From Nissolia schottii (Eukaryota > Streptophyta > Magnoliopsida > Fabales > Fabaceae), in contig QANU01007345.1 of the NCBI GenBank assembly GCA_003254905.1, positions 242,924 to 306,923 of the forward strand: DNA of 64,000 bases. The letters run 5' to 3'. Positions 23,939 through 34,497 of this stretch are shown piece after piece. Position numbers and translations under genes: made by a program. The notes under the pieces were generated by a model, which saw only the letters and a list, made by a program, of their open reading frames with translations, made no database searches and was not told the origin of the DNA. Every line of letters begins with the position of its first letter. Within the stretch, counting starts at the first letter, position 1.

Positions 23939-24281
23939 TATGACTGTCAAAACCGGCAGACCTGCCCCCATTAGGACCGGACCGGGCAAAAAATATGCAT
24001 ATTTTTAGGGTCCGGCTCGTTTATGGTCAGTTTGTGGACCTAAATGAGCTGTCTGCTAGCCCGTTTATTTTTTTATAAAAAATTCAAAAAAATTAAAAAA
24101 ATTCAAAAAATTTAAAAAAATTATTTAAAAAATAAATAAAAAATTCACGAACTCACGAGTCAATCAGCGAGCCAAACGGGCCGGTCCAATTTTTTTTTCA
24201 AATTTTTGCGGGCCTATTTTTTGCATGTAAAGTCCGTCCATTTAACCGGATAAACAGACCGAACCCATTTTGACAGCCCTA
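23939..24281. mobile_element. Small hAT-type element (343 bp), perfect 8-bp TSD
   Basis: It is flanked by CTTTTCAT on both sides (23931-23938 and 24282-24289). The right end in reverse complement reads TAGGGCTGTCAAAATGGG, and the left end is a decayed form, TATGACTGTCAAAACCGG. It shares end sequences and internal 'GGCTCGTTTATGG' and 'GCCCGTTTATTTTTTTA' blocks with the element at 4795-5453, so both belong to one family. It sits inside the left arm of the larger inverted-repeat element and is therefore younger than it. Confidence 0.9.
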
Positions 24282-24520
24282 CTTTTCATTCTTGAAATTT
24301 TTCATTCATCTTCAAAAAAAATCTCTCAAAAATTGCATGTTTTACATCAGCCCCTCCTCTTCATTTTCTAATTTTTCGTTCATGTCGTGCTTCCCCTCCT
24401 CCACTCCATTGACAACCAAGAAGAAGAACCATAGCAGCCCCACCCATCTCCCCCAAATCGGACCCATCCCACAAAATTGGGACCCATCCCCCCAAAATGG
24501 GCACCCATTTCCCCTGTCCG

Positions 24521-25149
24521 TCGTTCCCATCTCCGTCCCCACTCATGTGCCTGAAATTCCGCATGCTCTATGCCCCACTCGTGTCATTAACATGCATGGG
24601 GGCGTGTGAGTTGAAAACATTAATAACTATAAAATATATATTTACAATATCGAAGTAGATATATGCTAGTTTCTGGAAGCTTGAATGTCCAAAACTTGTA
24701 TCCGTTTATTTTCCTGTGCTGTTTTAAAACAATTCCAACCGAGCATTTGTTGATAAATTAAGTTAAAATGTTGGTAGAATAAAATGTATGCGCTAATATA
24801 TTTGAACTTCAACTTTTTGTTTTTTTTCTAACTTTTTGTTTTTTTCTTAAATGGAAGAAATGAAAAATGTCAAATAAGGAAATCCCTTCCTCTTTAAAAC
24901 AACAAATGTCAAAACATTTGTGTTACCTAACCTTGTATTGCTGTGATCGATACATATTGAAATTTAATTTCTCAATGTTACAAGGTGAAAATCTCCTAAA
25001 CGCGTATAATTATGTGGTCTTCTAATAAATAAGTTAAGCTTTTTCAGTAAAACAATTAATGTTTTCGAATTCCTCATTGTCACCATGATTATCAAAATCG
25101 CATTTTAACTTGTAAAATCGTACGCGAGTTTACGTTCCTAGGTAGTAAA
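24521..25149. other. Interior of the inverted-arm element, no gene seen
   Basis: AT-rich sequence without recognisable coding potential. The short frame at 24292-24609 runs through the C-rich arm and is not supported. Confidence 0.5.
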
Positions 25150-25445
25150 ATCGACCTGACTCGCACGTAAACTCATTTTTGGATAAAATCGGGTGAATTT
25201 GGGTAAACTCGCATAAAATAGGGAGTTTACTGGTGAGTTCACAAGTTTACCACATTTGTGATTTTTTTTAAGGACAAAACAAGCAAAACGAAGTAAAATC
25301 GAGCTAACTCGCTCGTAAACTCATTTTTGGGTAAAATCGGGTGAACTCGGGTAAACTCGCATAAAATCGGGAGTTTACTGGTGAGTTCACAAGTTTACTA
25401 CATTTGTGATTTTTTTTAAGGACAAAACAAGCAAAACGACGTCGT
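25150..25445. repeat. Direct tandem duplication, 148-bp period
   Basis: 'CGTAAACTCATTTTTGG' is at 25166 and 25314, and the surrounding 148 bp are nearly identical in both copies, including 'GGACAAAACAAGCAAAACGA'. It resembles the 'gtaaactcg' sequence at 7660-7750. Confidence 0.8.
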
Positions 25446-25590
25446 TTTGCACGTCTCTGTGTTTTTAGATTTAGGTTGTTTGAGTGTTTCAGAGTTGTCA
25501 TTCATAGTTGCGTCTGCAATCGTGTTCCATCGTGCCATGGTGCTCCGTTGGCTCCTCCACCGTGCTCTGTCGTTAATCCATTATATGTAT

Positions 25591-25873
25591 TTCATCCTTT
25601 GCTCAGAGATCTTTCCTACAGGGTGCGTGGCCTCTGCATTGCTGTCTGTGCTTTAGTGTTTTGGATTGGAGACACCATCATCACATACTCGCTTCTTGTG
25701 ATGTTCATTATTATGGGACTCATTGGTATTTTCGGTGTTTATGTTGTTGTGTATGTCATCTCCTGGATATTTGTGTTATTGAAGGTTCTAGAAACAAGGG
25801 CATGTCCCTCGAAAACATCACCGAATTCTTTGTTGTTGGCTCGAAGCAGACTACTTCTATCAAGAATGAGTGA
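25591..25873 (+). pseudogene. Decayed C-terminal fragment of a tonoplast sugar transporter (TST/TMT type)
   Basis: Reading across frames gives, in order, FILCSEIFPT, then RVRGLCIAVCALVFWIGD followed by a hydrophobic stretch ending VISWIFVLLKVLET, then KGMSLENITEFFVVGSKQ and a stop. This order matches the last membrane helices and C-terminus of plant tonoplast monosaccharide/sucrose transporters of the major facilitator superfamily, from family knowledge (ETKGMPLEVI-type end). Two apparent 1-bp deletions, near 25620 and 25795, break the frame, so it is a pseudogene fragment. It lies inside the inverted-arm element, which probably captured it. Confidence 0.75.
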
Positions 25874-26397
25874 CATTGTTCTTTATATACATTTATTATG
25901 TTGGTTGCTCAGCACACCACTTCTCTCTTGTGCTAATAGATTTTGCTAATCATTAAATTTATGTAGATGAGGATATGTTCTAGTTCAAACACATGTATTA
26001 TGTATTAATTGATAACCTTAATTGCGACCATTGTTTTTCCATGAGGATTTAGGGGGGAAATGGGTGCCGATTTGGGGGAGATGGATGGGGCTATTAGCGT
26101 TCTTCTTCTTGATTGTCAATGGACCAGAGGAGTGGAAGCACAACACGAACGAAAAATTCGAAAATGAAGAGGAGGGGCTGATCTGCAACATGCAATTTCT
26201 GAGAGATTTTTTTTCCAAATGAATGAAAAATTTCAAGAATGAAAAGCCAGTGGCAATGACTATAATTTCTCAACCTGTTTTTAAGCAAAACAAGGGTACT
26301 ATGGCATGCTATTAAACTACAGGAGTACTATGGTAGAATGCACCAAGTAAAACGATATTAGTTAGCTTTTCTATCTTAGACCAAAATATTTGTACAA

Positions 26398-27300
26398 GGT
26401 GGGTTCTAGCATAGTATCCCATAAGATGGATATCACGAGATGATACTCCTATTTTGGAGAAAAAACATCTCCATAATTACCAATTTGCCACCGTGCCTCT
26501 CCCACTTAATATTTCTGTTTTATTTTCAAACACAACCATATCTTAAATGACTTGCAGTTTGCCCCCTCTCCTTTGTCTTCCAAATGAAATTGAAACCACC
26601 AACGGAGTCCGCCCAGTCCGCCCCTTCTCCTCGCTTTGTTCGTGTCCAGAAACATTTTATTTATTTTTTAGTAGCTCTAATGCCACATACCCTCACTCCA
26701 TTAGTTTTTAAAGATCTTGAAATTGAAATCCAACATATAGGGAAAAAAATTTTCACCGAAACTTTCTTTTTTGAAATTAACAAAAAAAAAAATAATACAA
26801 AAACAAAAGAAGAATCTATTAGAAGAAGAAGAAGAAGAAATGGCACAAAACTGAGACAACAGTCATTGAGAGAGAAAGAGAAGAAGAAGAAAGAGTGAAA
26901 ATGAAGATTTCATACAATTTCACAGAGAGGAAACTTGAAAGAAGACCCTGGGACACAAAAATGGCAACTTATGCAACCAAAAGGTTTTCTGTTTTCGGTG
27001 TGTTTATTTTAATTTAGTTGTGTTATAGTATTATTGCTACGAGTCTCGAGCAGTGTGAGGGACAGCAACGAAAGACCACGGGCAACAACAAAACAAAAGA
27101 AGGAGCGGAGTGGAGAGAATGACATTGGAGATTGATGGGGGCGGACTGCAATTTATTTTAAGATATGGTTGTATTTGCAAATAAAACAAAAATATTAAGT
27201 GAGAGAGCCACTGTGACAAGTTGGTAATTATGGAAATGTATTTTTCTCTAAAATAGGGACATCATCGCATGATACCCATCGTATCATGTTAGAACCCACC
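26398..27300. mobile_element. MULE-type element with long TIRs and 9-bp TSD
   Basis: Inverted arms of about 180-190 bp (26398-26585 and 27120-27300) begin with GGTGGGTTCTA. Shared arm pieces include 'CTCCATAATTACCAA' on the left and its near complement on the right. The flanks carry a perfect 9-bp direct repeat TTTGTACAA (26389-26397 and 27301-27309). Long arms and a 9-bp duplication indicate a Mutator-like element. The 0.5-kb interior, with (GAA)n-rich sequence near 26823, encodes nothing I recognise. It ends only 350 bp before the start of locus C. Confidence 0.88.
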
Positions 27301-27649
27301 TTTGTACAAGTAATCTTATGACTTATTTTGGTAAGACTAATCGTTAAAAACAATATAAGCGCGACCAAAATATTTCTACAAGTAATCTTATTCTTATTAG
27401 ACTAAGTGTTTAAAACAATATAAGCGCGACTAAAAATGTTCCTTTCACTTGTTTAAAATTTAAAAGCTTGCATGGCGTTGTTGACGAGTCCTTTGGCTTT
27501 ATTTCAATCTTTTGGACTGCACAAGTATAAGATACATATATGTTTTTGATTGGCATGATAAAAATTAGAACAATATTAGCCGTATTTTGAGGTCCGACGT
27601 CCACACTCCTTGAAGCGAGTGCAGCGAGCTAGGTAGGTAATAATCAATC
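27301..27649 (+). promoter_or_regulatory. Upstream region of locus C
   Basis: It contains a short direct repeat ('AAACAATATAAGCGCGAC' near 27349 and 27413, 64-bp step). A TTGAC core, the W-box core bound by WRKY factors by established knowledge, lies near 27480 in 'gttgttgacgag'. The 'GTAGGTAGGTA'-type sequence just before the start codons of C and D is shared. The promoter role is inferred from position only. Confidence 0.35.
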
Positions 27650-30600
27650 ATGCTTGATTGGAGCAGCGACGTGTTCCTCAGTTTCAGAGGCAGAGATGGT
27701 CGCCGGCGTTTCATTGGCCAGCTCCGCGAAGCTCTCTCCAGCCGTGGATTCCTTGACCCCAGGGACGACGTCGCACGGTCACTCGCCACCGCAGTCAGAG
27801 AGTCGAGCACCATCCCCGTGTTCCCTGCCAAATTGAAATACTTTGATGAACTTGTCAGTATCTTGGAGTGTGCTGAGGCAGAGGGAGCAAGTTTAGAGGT
27901 AATGACGGACATGGAGAGCGTATTGGAGAAATGGAAGATGGCTTTGCAGGAAGCCCTACCTGCTCACTTGTCCGGCCAACAGCATTACTCCACGTTAGGG
28001 TACCACTTCCTGCGTTTGTTCAATTCTTTCAATTGTCAAATTCATGATATTTTTCAGTCTAATAATTAACTTTGCTGATTGGGGGCAGGAGCGGATTTGA
28101 ACATGAGCATCTTAAGAAGATGGTTGAAGAGATCTCCAAATGGATTCGCCGCGCTTCTTCACACCTTGTCAACAAGCAAAGCGGATCTCAAGTTCAAAAG
28201 GTAAGGTCGCTTCTCGATGCTGGCTCTGATGATGGAGTCCACATGGTAGGGATTTACGGAACCGGTGGAATAGGTAAAACAACCCTTGCTCGTGCAGTTT
28301 ATAATTCCATTGGAGTTGAACGCTCGTTTGATTGTCAACTTTTTCTTGGTGATGTGAGAGAAAAATCAATGACACGTGGTTTAGTACACCTCCAGCAGAT
28401 ACTGCTTAATAGATTGGTTGGACAGAATATTAAGTTAGGGGATGTCAATGAAGGAAGTTCAATGTTAGAGCATAGACTCCGTCGAAAGAAGGTTCTCTTG
28501 GTTGTTGACGATGTTGACAAGCTGAATCAGTTACAAGCCCTTGTTGGGAATTCTAATTGGTTTGGCCCTGGCAGCAGAGTCATCATTACAACTCGAGACA
28601 AACAATTGCTAGCAAGTCATGGGGTTGATGTTGAAAGAAGATATGAAGTACAAAAGTTAAATAATGACAACTCTCTTGAGTTGCTTAGAAAGACAGTTTT
28701 TAAAACTGGAGAAGTTGATCCAAGTTATGCAGACATTTTGAACCATACAATCACTTATGCTTCTGGCCTTCCATTGGCTTTGGAAGTAATAGGTTCCAAC
28801 TTGGTTGGTAAAAGTAAAGAAGAATGGGAATCTGCATTAGATCAATATAAAAGAATTCCTGATAAAGGGATTCAACAGATACTTCAAATAAGCTTTGATG
28901 GTTTGAATGAGCCTGAGCAGAAATTTTTTCTTGACATTGCTTGTTTCTTTCATCGATATAACTTGAAAGATGTTAAAAAAATACTTCGTGCTCATCATGG
29001 TGTGTGCCCAGAATATGGCATCTCAGTGTTGATTGATAAATCTCTAGTAAAGATTGATGATGATGAAGTGACATTACATGATTTGATTAAGGACATGGGT
29101 AGAGAAATTGTCCGACAAGAATCACCAGAAGAGCCTGGAATGCGCAGTAGGATATGGTTATTCGAGGATATTAAGCATATTTTAGAAGAAGATAAGGTGA
29201 GTAAGATTGGTGTTGATGATTGGAATTTTCATTTTTTTTATTTGTTCTACTTTGACTACATTATGTTTACTACAAGTCATCATTCCTCTATTTCCAATCT
29301 TTTGTTGACTTGACAGTGCTATTTTGTTGTCTATTTTTTCCCTTAATGATATGAAAACATATCTTAATATGCATTTTGATTTATTGAGATATATACATGC
29401 GTTGTTGGTAACTCGTGGTTTGTGTTAGCAGGGGAGTGGTAATATTGAAATCATATGTCTGACGTTCCCTGAACTTGGTGAAGAAGTAAATTGGGCTGGT
29501 GAGGCATTTAAGAATATGGATAACCTCAAAACACTTATTGTTTACGATAGTAAAGGTCGTTTTTCTGAAGGTCCCAAACATCTTCCAAATAGTTTAAGAG
29601 TGTTGCAATGGATGACATATCCTTCACAAGTTTTGGCATCTAATTTTCACCCAAAGAAACTTGCCATTTTGGAGTTACCCTATAATTGCTTATCGTCCCT
29701 CAATTTGCTCAAGATGCAAAAGGCAAGTATAATAAGTTACTTTCTCTGGTCATAAATATTAAGTAAGCCGTTTTAAGATTGTCCATCTGATATATATGTA
29801 TACATATTTATTTTGCAGAAGTTTGAGAGTTTGAGAGTTTTGAATTTTAACTATTGCCAGATCATAAAAGAGATACCTGATGTATCTCTTATTCCAAATT
29901 TAGAAGAACTATCATTTTGTTGTTGTAAGAACTTAATTGAAGTTCACCAATCAGTTGGATTATTGGATAAACTAAGAATGTTGGATGCTCACCGTTGCAC
30001 GAATCTTAGAAGTTTTCCAGCCATTAAGCTGATCTCTCTTGAATATCTCAATCTTTCATATTGCTCAAGTCTCGAGAGTTTTCCAGAAATATTGGGAAAG
30101 ATGGAAAAATTAACAGAGCTTAGGTTGCACAATACCAACATGAAAGAGTTTCCATTTTCAATTCGGTATCTTACCCGGCTTCAAACACTAGAATTGAAGT
30201 TCTCTGGAATTGTTCATTTACCGAGTAGCATTTTTGAGTTGACAGAACTTATACATTTGAGAATTGACATGTGTAGTGGGTTGCTTATACATCAAGGTCA
30301 AGAGCCAATGACCTCAATGGTGTCCTCAAACCAGCAACAATTTGAGTTTAAACAGTGCAATGCATCAGATGAATTCCTTCAAATGGCTGTCCCTCGGTTT
30401 GCCAATGTGAAAAAGTTAGATCTATCGAGCAATGCTTTCACAACTCTGCCACCATGCATCAAAGAGTGTTCCTCTCTGAAGGAACTTATTTTAGATCATT
30501 GTTTCAATCTTCAAGAAGTTAGAGGGATTCCGCCAAACATAGAAAGATTCTCTGCCTCGAACTGCCAATCCTTGAAAGATTTGGACCTCACCCTTGTAGA

Positions 30601-33359
30601 ATGTCGCTTCTTGAAGGATCTTTCTTTGAACCATTGCGTGAATCTTCAGTACATTAGAGGGATTCCACCAAACATAGAAGTTTTGGATACAACAGACTGC
30701 ACATCCTTGACTTCCTTGTGCAGAAAAATGTTACTGAATCAGGTTTGTACTTATTTAATTTGATAATATTGAGTCAACCTCTACATATATGTGATGTATC
30801 TGTTGTTGGTAATCAAACATCTATTTTAGGAAAGCATATTTTGTTTTTATTCCTTTGACTTGTATATATTAGGAGAACTTAAATCTTTCCTTTCATAGGT
30901 AGTTGATATCTGTAATTATTCTTTCCATTTAAGAGGAGATAATTTCCTCCTTTAATTTAGGGATAGGACCAGATTCATAGCTGCTCCTCAGGCCTATTTA
31001 TTTGGCCTTTTGTAACCTCTTGCGATATAGAAAATACATTTTCTACATCTGTTGCTAAGCTTGCCAACTATTATGAACGACAGGTTTTGAACAAGAAGGG
31101 TGGAGATGAGGAGTTTTGGTTGTCAATGCCAGGAGTAAAGATTCCAGAGTGGTTCAACCATTGTCGTCGGGGTTTGGCAATTTCTTTCTGGTTGCGCAAC
31201 AAGTTCCCTGTTATATTTCTCGGTTTCATTAGTCAACACACATATGCATCATTTGGCCTCAAAATTTTCATCAATGGCTACGAACTAATTGAGTTTACCA
31301 TGTTTTCGCTGGTAAAAGATCATATATTAATTCTGAATGTGGGTCCGAAAATACAAGAAATCAAAGATGAGGCTGATAAGGTACTTTCAGAAAATGAATG
31401 GAATCGTGTGGATTTTTTTATTGATCCCAAAGAGCTGATGGAACCTGTATGGGCTAATCTTGAGGACACCATGCAAATTGGACTCCATATACTCGAACAA
31501 AGTAGTAGCATAGAGGATATTCGATTCACCAATCCACTGTTACCATCAAAAGAGCATAGATTGGTGGGCAGGAGACATTTTGAGACACAATTTATGCAAC
31601 AAGAACAAAATTTGGCTTCATTGGAACCGCATGTTGGACTGGGTAAAGTGTCAAATTCATTGCTTCTACCTCCTGTGTTGAACCATAATTTCAATTGGGA
31701 CTCAATGGTACCAGAGCAGATAAGTAGCACCACCAGTGTCGAAGGTAAATAGAGCATGTGTGTGGCATTTCTTTCTCTGCGCTTTTGCTATTACTAATTT
31801 TAGTTATATTGTGTATTTTGCTCCTCTACATAAATGGTGCAAACGGAAAACAAGTATTAGGACTAGAATGCTCATGCAATGCATAACAATTTCTTGAGGG
31901 ATTAATTTGTTTGGCAATATTTTTGATAAGGACCACAATTTTTTTTTTGGGGGGGGGGGGGTGTTTACTCCTTATTAGAATGAGGCAAAATACAGTTATT
32001 AATGAGTGGAGAAAAGAGAAGAAAAATTGAGGGAGAAGTGTTATAATTGCTGGTTTTTTAAAACGAATACATGAGAAGATCAGATTTGCTGTTGGTGATA
32101 ATAGAAATGAAACAAATTTCTTTATTTATCTTGTAGTCTATGGTACAAACTACAAAGGAAATCATTTTTCTAGTATTTAAAAGAAACAAATCATTGGTAG
32201 ATAAATTGAGTGCTCTTTGTTCTGTGTAAGCAGATGGTTTTCGAGAATGTATTTGTAAAATGTTATTAGAACCAGTTATTCTTAAATCTTTGTTTAACTA
32301 GTTTGATTGTAAATAATTTTGACTTCATAAGTTGAAATATTGAAACACGTCAATGTTGGACTTGAAGAATGATACCAGTGAGATGTTTCATCATGAAAAA
32401 TCCTTTAAAATATTCACCATTACCAAATGGACCATTTGCCTTTTTAAGATTATTTTACTGAATTTATTTCTTCTCTTTTTTATATAGTGAGTCAATCTAG
32501 TTTATTAGTAAAAGAACCTCTCAAAGAGACGGGGGATTCATTTAATGAAGCAGAACAACAATCATCAATAAGAAATCAAAAAGCCTCCTCTTCATCTGCC
32601 AAAATCCAGAAAACAGCCACCAAACAGGTAGCATATTCAAAAGGAGGAAAACCTCCTAATTCTCCAAACAAGGGAAATTTGTTATTCTTTTTTTTTCTTA
32701 CAGGTAAAAGTTGAAAAATTCATAACTAATTAGCTTGTATTGACTATTTCTTCCAAGAATCATGACAAGGACTCTGATGTACAAGTAGTGAAAACAACAA
32801 CTGTTCCTGCTGCCACTTCCGAGGTAAAACATTCTATCTTTAATTTCTTTGCTTTATATTCATAACGTGTGAATACTGACCCTTTTTATTTTCAGCCATC
32901 TCCTATTAGAAACAAAGGAAAACAGATTGTTTCAGAGACAGAGAAATCTTCAGATACTGCAGACACTCAATATATGGTAACTTTGCCTTTTGAATTGCCA
33001 ACATTTCAGTGATTGTTAACTTGTGAATGCTGAATTTTCATTGGTTGACCTGACAGGCCAAGTCTGTGAATCAGCTGCCTACTTTCATTCCAGAAAATGA
33101 TCTTTCTCCAGAATTCATGTTCTCCGCTGCTGCCTCTGGTTCTAAGATGCAAACCTCTGACTCTAATGAGAAGGAGGTGCCAATTGCAGAGAAGCAGCCC
33201 TGTGCGGATGCTGGTCGTCAGGGTGAGGAAAATGCTGTCCTTGTGGAGAGAGGTGCTGTTGCTGTGACCGATCCTGGAGTCCAGGCGGATTTGGCAGGCC
33301 TTACTCTTTCGGCGGAGCATGTGGCCTTGTTGGGACCCTCTTGTCAAGATTCCCTCTGA
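27650..33359 (+). CDS. TNL-C: shrunken TIR, intact NB-ARC, LRR, C-JID and C-terminal helical extension (frameshifted)
   Basis: Nine exons: 27650-27999, 28089-29196, 29432-29722, 29819-30742, 31084-31744, 32488-32627, 32758-32823, 32896-32976 and 33057-33359 (1307 aa as read). The TIR keeps DVFLSFRGRDG and a DELVSI Glu but lacks the FFDDxEL BB loop and the VLPVFYGVDPSHVR block, so it is about 40 residues short. NB-ARC is complete: GTGGIGKTT near residue 175, VLLVVDDVD, SRVIITTRD, GLPLALE, FLDIACFF and LHDLI. C-JID begins with SMPGVKIPEWF. Exons 6-9 form a Ser/Lys-rich linker and a helical domain. A 1-bp deletion near 33340 relative to D shortens the last exon; the other frame runs open to 33772 and encodes the coiled coil. 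Intron 3 uses a GC donor at 29723. The role as an immune receptor is known for the family; the tail's role is unknown. Confidence 0.85.
29723..29724 (+). other. GC splice donor of intron 3, locus C
   Basis: The junction reads AAAAG|GCAAGT, the consensus of GC-AG introns. A GT four bases downstream would shift the frame, while the GC site keeps phase 0 with the exon at 29819. The same site recurs at 45891 (D) and 58292 (G), but A has GT at 12360. Confidence 0.75.
31745..32487 (+). other. Intron 5 of locus C, homopolymer run, no gene
   Basis: The intron joins the C-JID exon to the linker exon (AAG|GT to TATATAG). It contains a T-then-G homopolymer (about 31941-31962). In D the equivalent intron is only 97 bp, so this one has grown. 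Confidence 0.6.
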
Positions 33360-33772
33360 TGCGTCTAACTACTCCTCCGCGGCATCGCAGCATGGCCTAC
33401 GGCGTTCTTGGAGAGTTTCTAGGCTTGATAACCAATTCTTCTTTGGCCAAAATCTCTGGCCCTGGTTTGGAAAGGTTCTCGGGCCTTGTTCTTGAGTTGA
33501 AGGCTTTCTTCATGGATCATGTTTGGTTGGATGGACTTGTTGCTCAGGTTGTTGCTTCTTCTTCTCACAATTCTCTGCCTCGTACGCAAGAGCGCATCCA
33601 AGCTTCTAGGCAAAGGATAGATGTAGAAGAACAACGCATAACTGTGGAGATCACTCGCCTGACTACCGAGATAACTCGTCATAATCAACTTTTGGAGGAT
33701 TTGGGTGTGGAGAAGGCGAGCTTAGACGAAGAAGAGACTCGGCTTCGTTCCCGTTTAGAGGCCCTTGTTTAG
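33341..33772 (+). pseudogene. Out-of-frame remainder of the locus C coiled-coil domain
   Basis: This frame continues the locus C extension after the 1-bp deletion: SRFPLMRLTTPPRHRSMAY, then a helical segment, then a coiled coil of about 60 residues with regular heptads (RIQASRQRI...RLTTEITRHNQLLEDL...LRSRLEAL). It is about 90% alike to the same part of D, where the frame is continuous (…LLGPFLSRFPLM…). It could be translated only if the frame is restored by editing, slippage, or if the deletion is a sequence error. Confidence 0.75.
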
Positions 33773-34497
33773 GATGTAGCAGCTATTTCCACTCTTCTCT
33801 TTTTGTAGTTTTGTTGACCATCATTTGTAAGGTTGTAACTCGGTTGTCAGACGAATGTATTCAGTGCCTTCAATTCAAGGGAGTTTACAAGTTTATATAC
33901 GTATGTTGTACAAAGGTGAGAGTGCTATGTTGTACTGGCTCTGTAGTTTGAAATATGTTTTTCATCTCTAATATTTGATCATTGTACTTGCTAGTAGGTT
34001 TGGGATCAGTTGGGCGGCCCATTAGGGCCTACGGCTTGACCCCTTTAAGAAAAAGGTTAAGTTATGCCTTTTTCAAAGCCTCTTTATGTAAAGAGGACAA
34101 TCAACATATCAAAGTAACAACAAATATTGAAAAAAAAAAAAACCTTTGATAGTTAATAGGTTAAATTCAAACCAAAAATTAATGAAACAAATTTAACTTG
34201 TTAAGGGTGTGACCTGTTCTAATCTCTACTTGCTATTTTATCAGTTGACTTTGTTTTATTCTTTCAATTTGATTTAATGAAAACTGGTAGTTGTTGAAAA
34301 AAACCATCAAATATTTCTAAAGTTTGGACTTATTTGAAACTTAGCCATGTGACCTGGTTAATCTTCTATCTAACCATTTCATTTTTCGTGCTCTCAAGTG
34401 TCAACAAGTTCCATTGAATCAACAAGCTTAAGCGCTAGAAGGCAAATTGATTGCTCTTGAGAAAACTTTAATAAACTAATTCCTTTAATTAATTTAA
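33773..34497 (+). other. 3' flank of locus C, homologous to that of D
   Basis: The first 200 bp ('TTTTGTTGACCATCA', 'ATGTATTCAGTGCCT') match 48547-48700, consistent with a shared 3' untranslated region. A further match, 'TTTGATCATTGTACTTGCTAG' near 33975 and a close form near 48985, extends the duplication. Nothing coding is seen. Confidence 0.6.

Larger units (their letters stand above)
23863..26315. mobile_element. 2.4-kb element with long inverted arms carrying a captured gene fragment
   Basis: The left arm (23863-23938 continued at 24282-about 24520, split by an hAT-type insertion) is an inverted copy of the right arm (about 26037-26315). Matching parts read TTAATAGCATG, GAAATTATGGTCATTGCCACCGG (left) and their complements on the right. 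The interior holds a tandem duplication (25150-25445) and a decayed fragment of a sugar transporter gene (25591-25873). Long inverted arms with a captured host fragment suggest a Pack-MULE-like element. I could not read a clear target duplication, and the right arm has an extra segment of about 23 bp near its end. Confidence 0.6.

Noticed and set aside
24292..24609. 105-aa frame with Pro/His-rich sequence and its antisense partners
   Set aside because: It lies in the C-rich left arm of an inverted-repeat element, with a mirrored frame in the right arm; no protein family fits.
31941..31962. T-run followed by G-run in an intron of gene C as a regulatory site
   Set aside because: Simple homopolymers in an intron, not present in D, possibly length-variable or a sequencing artefact.
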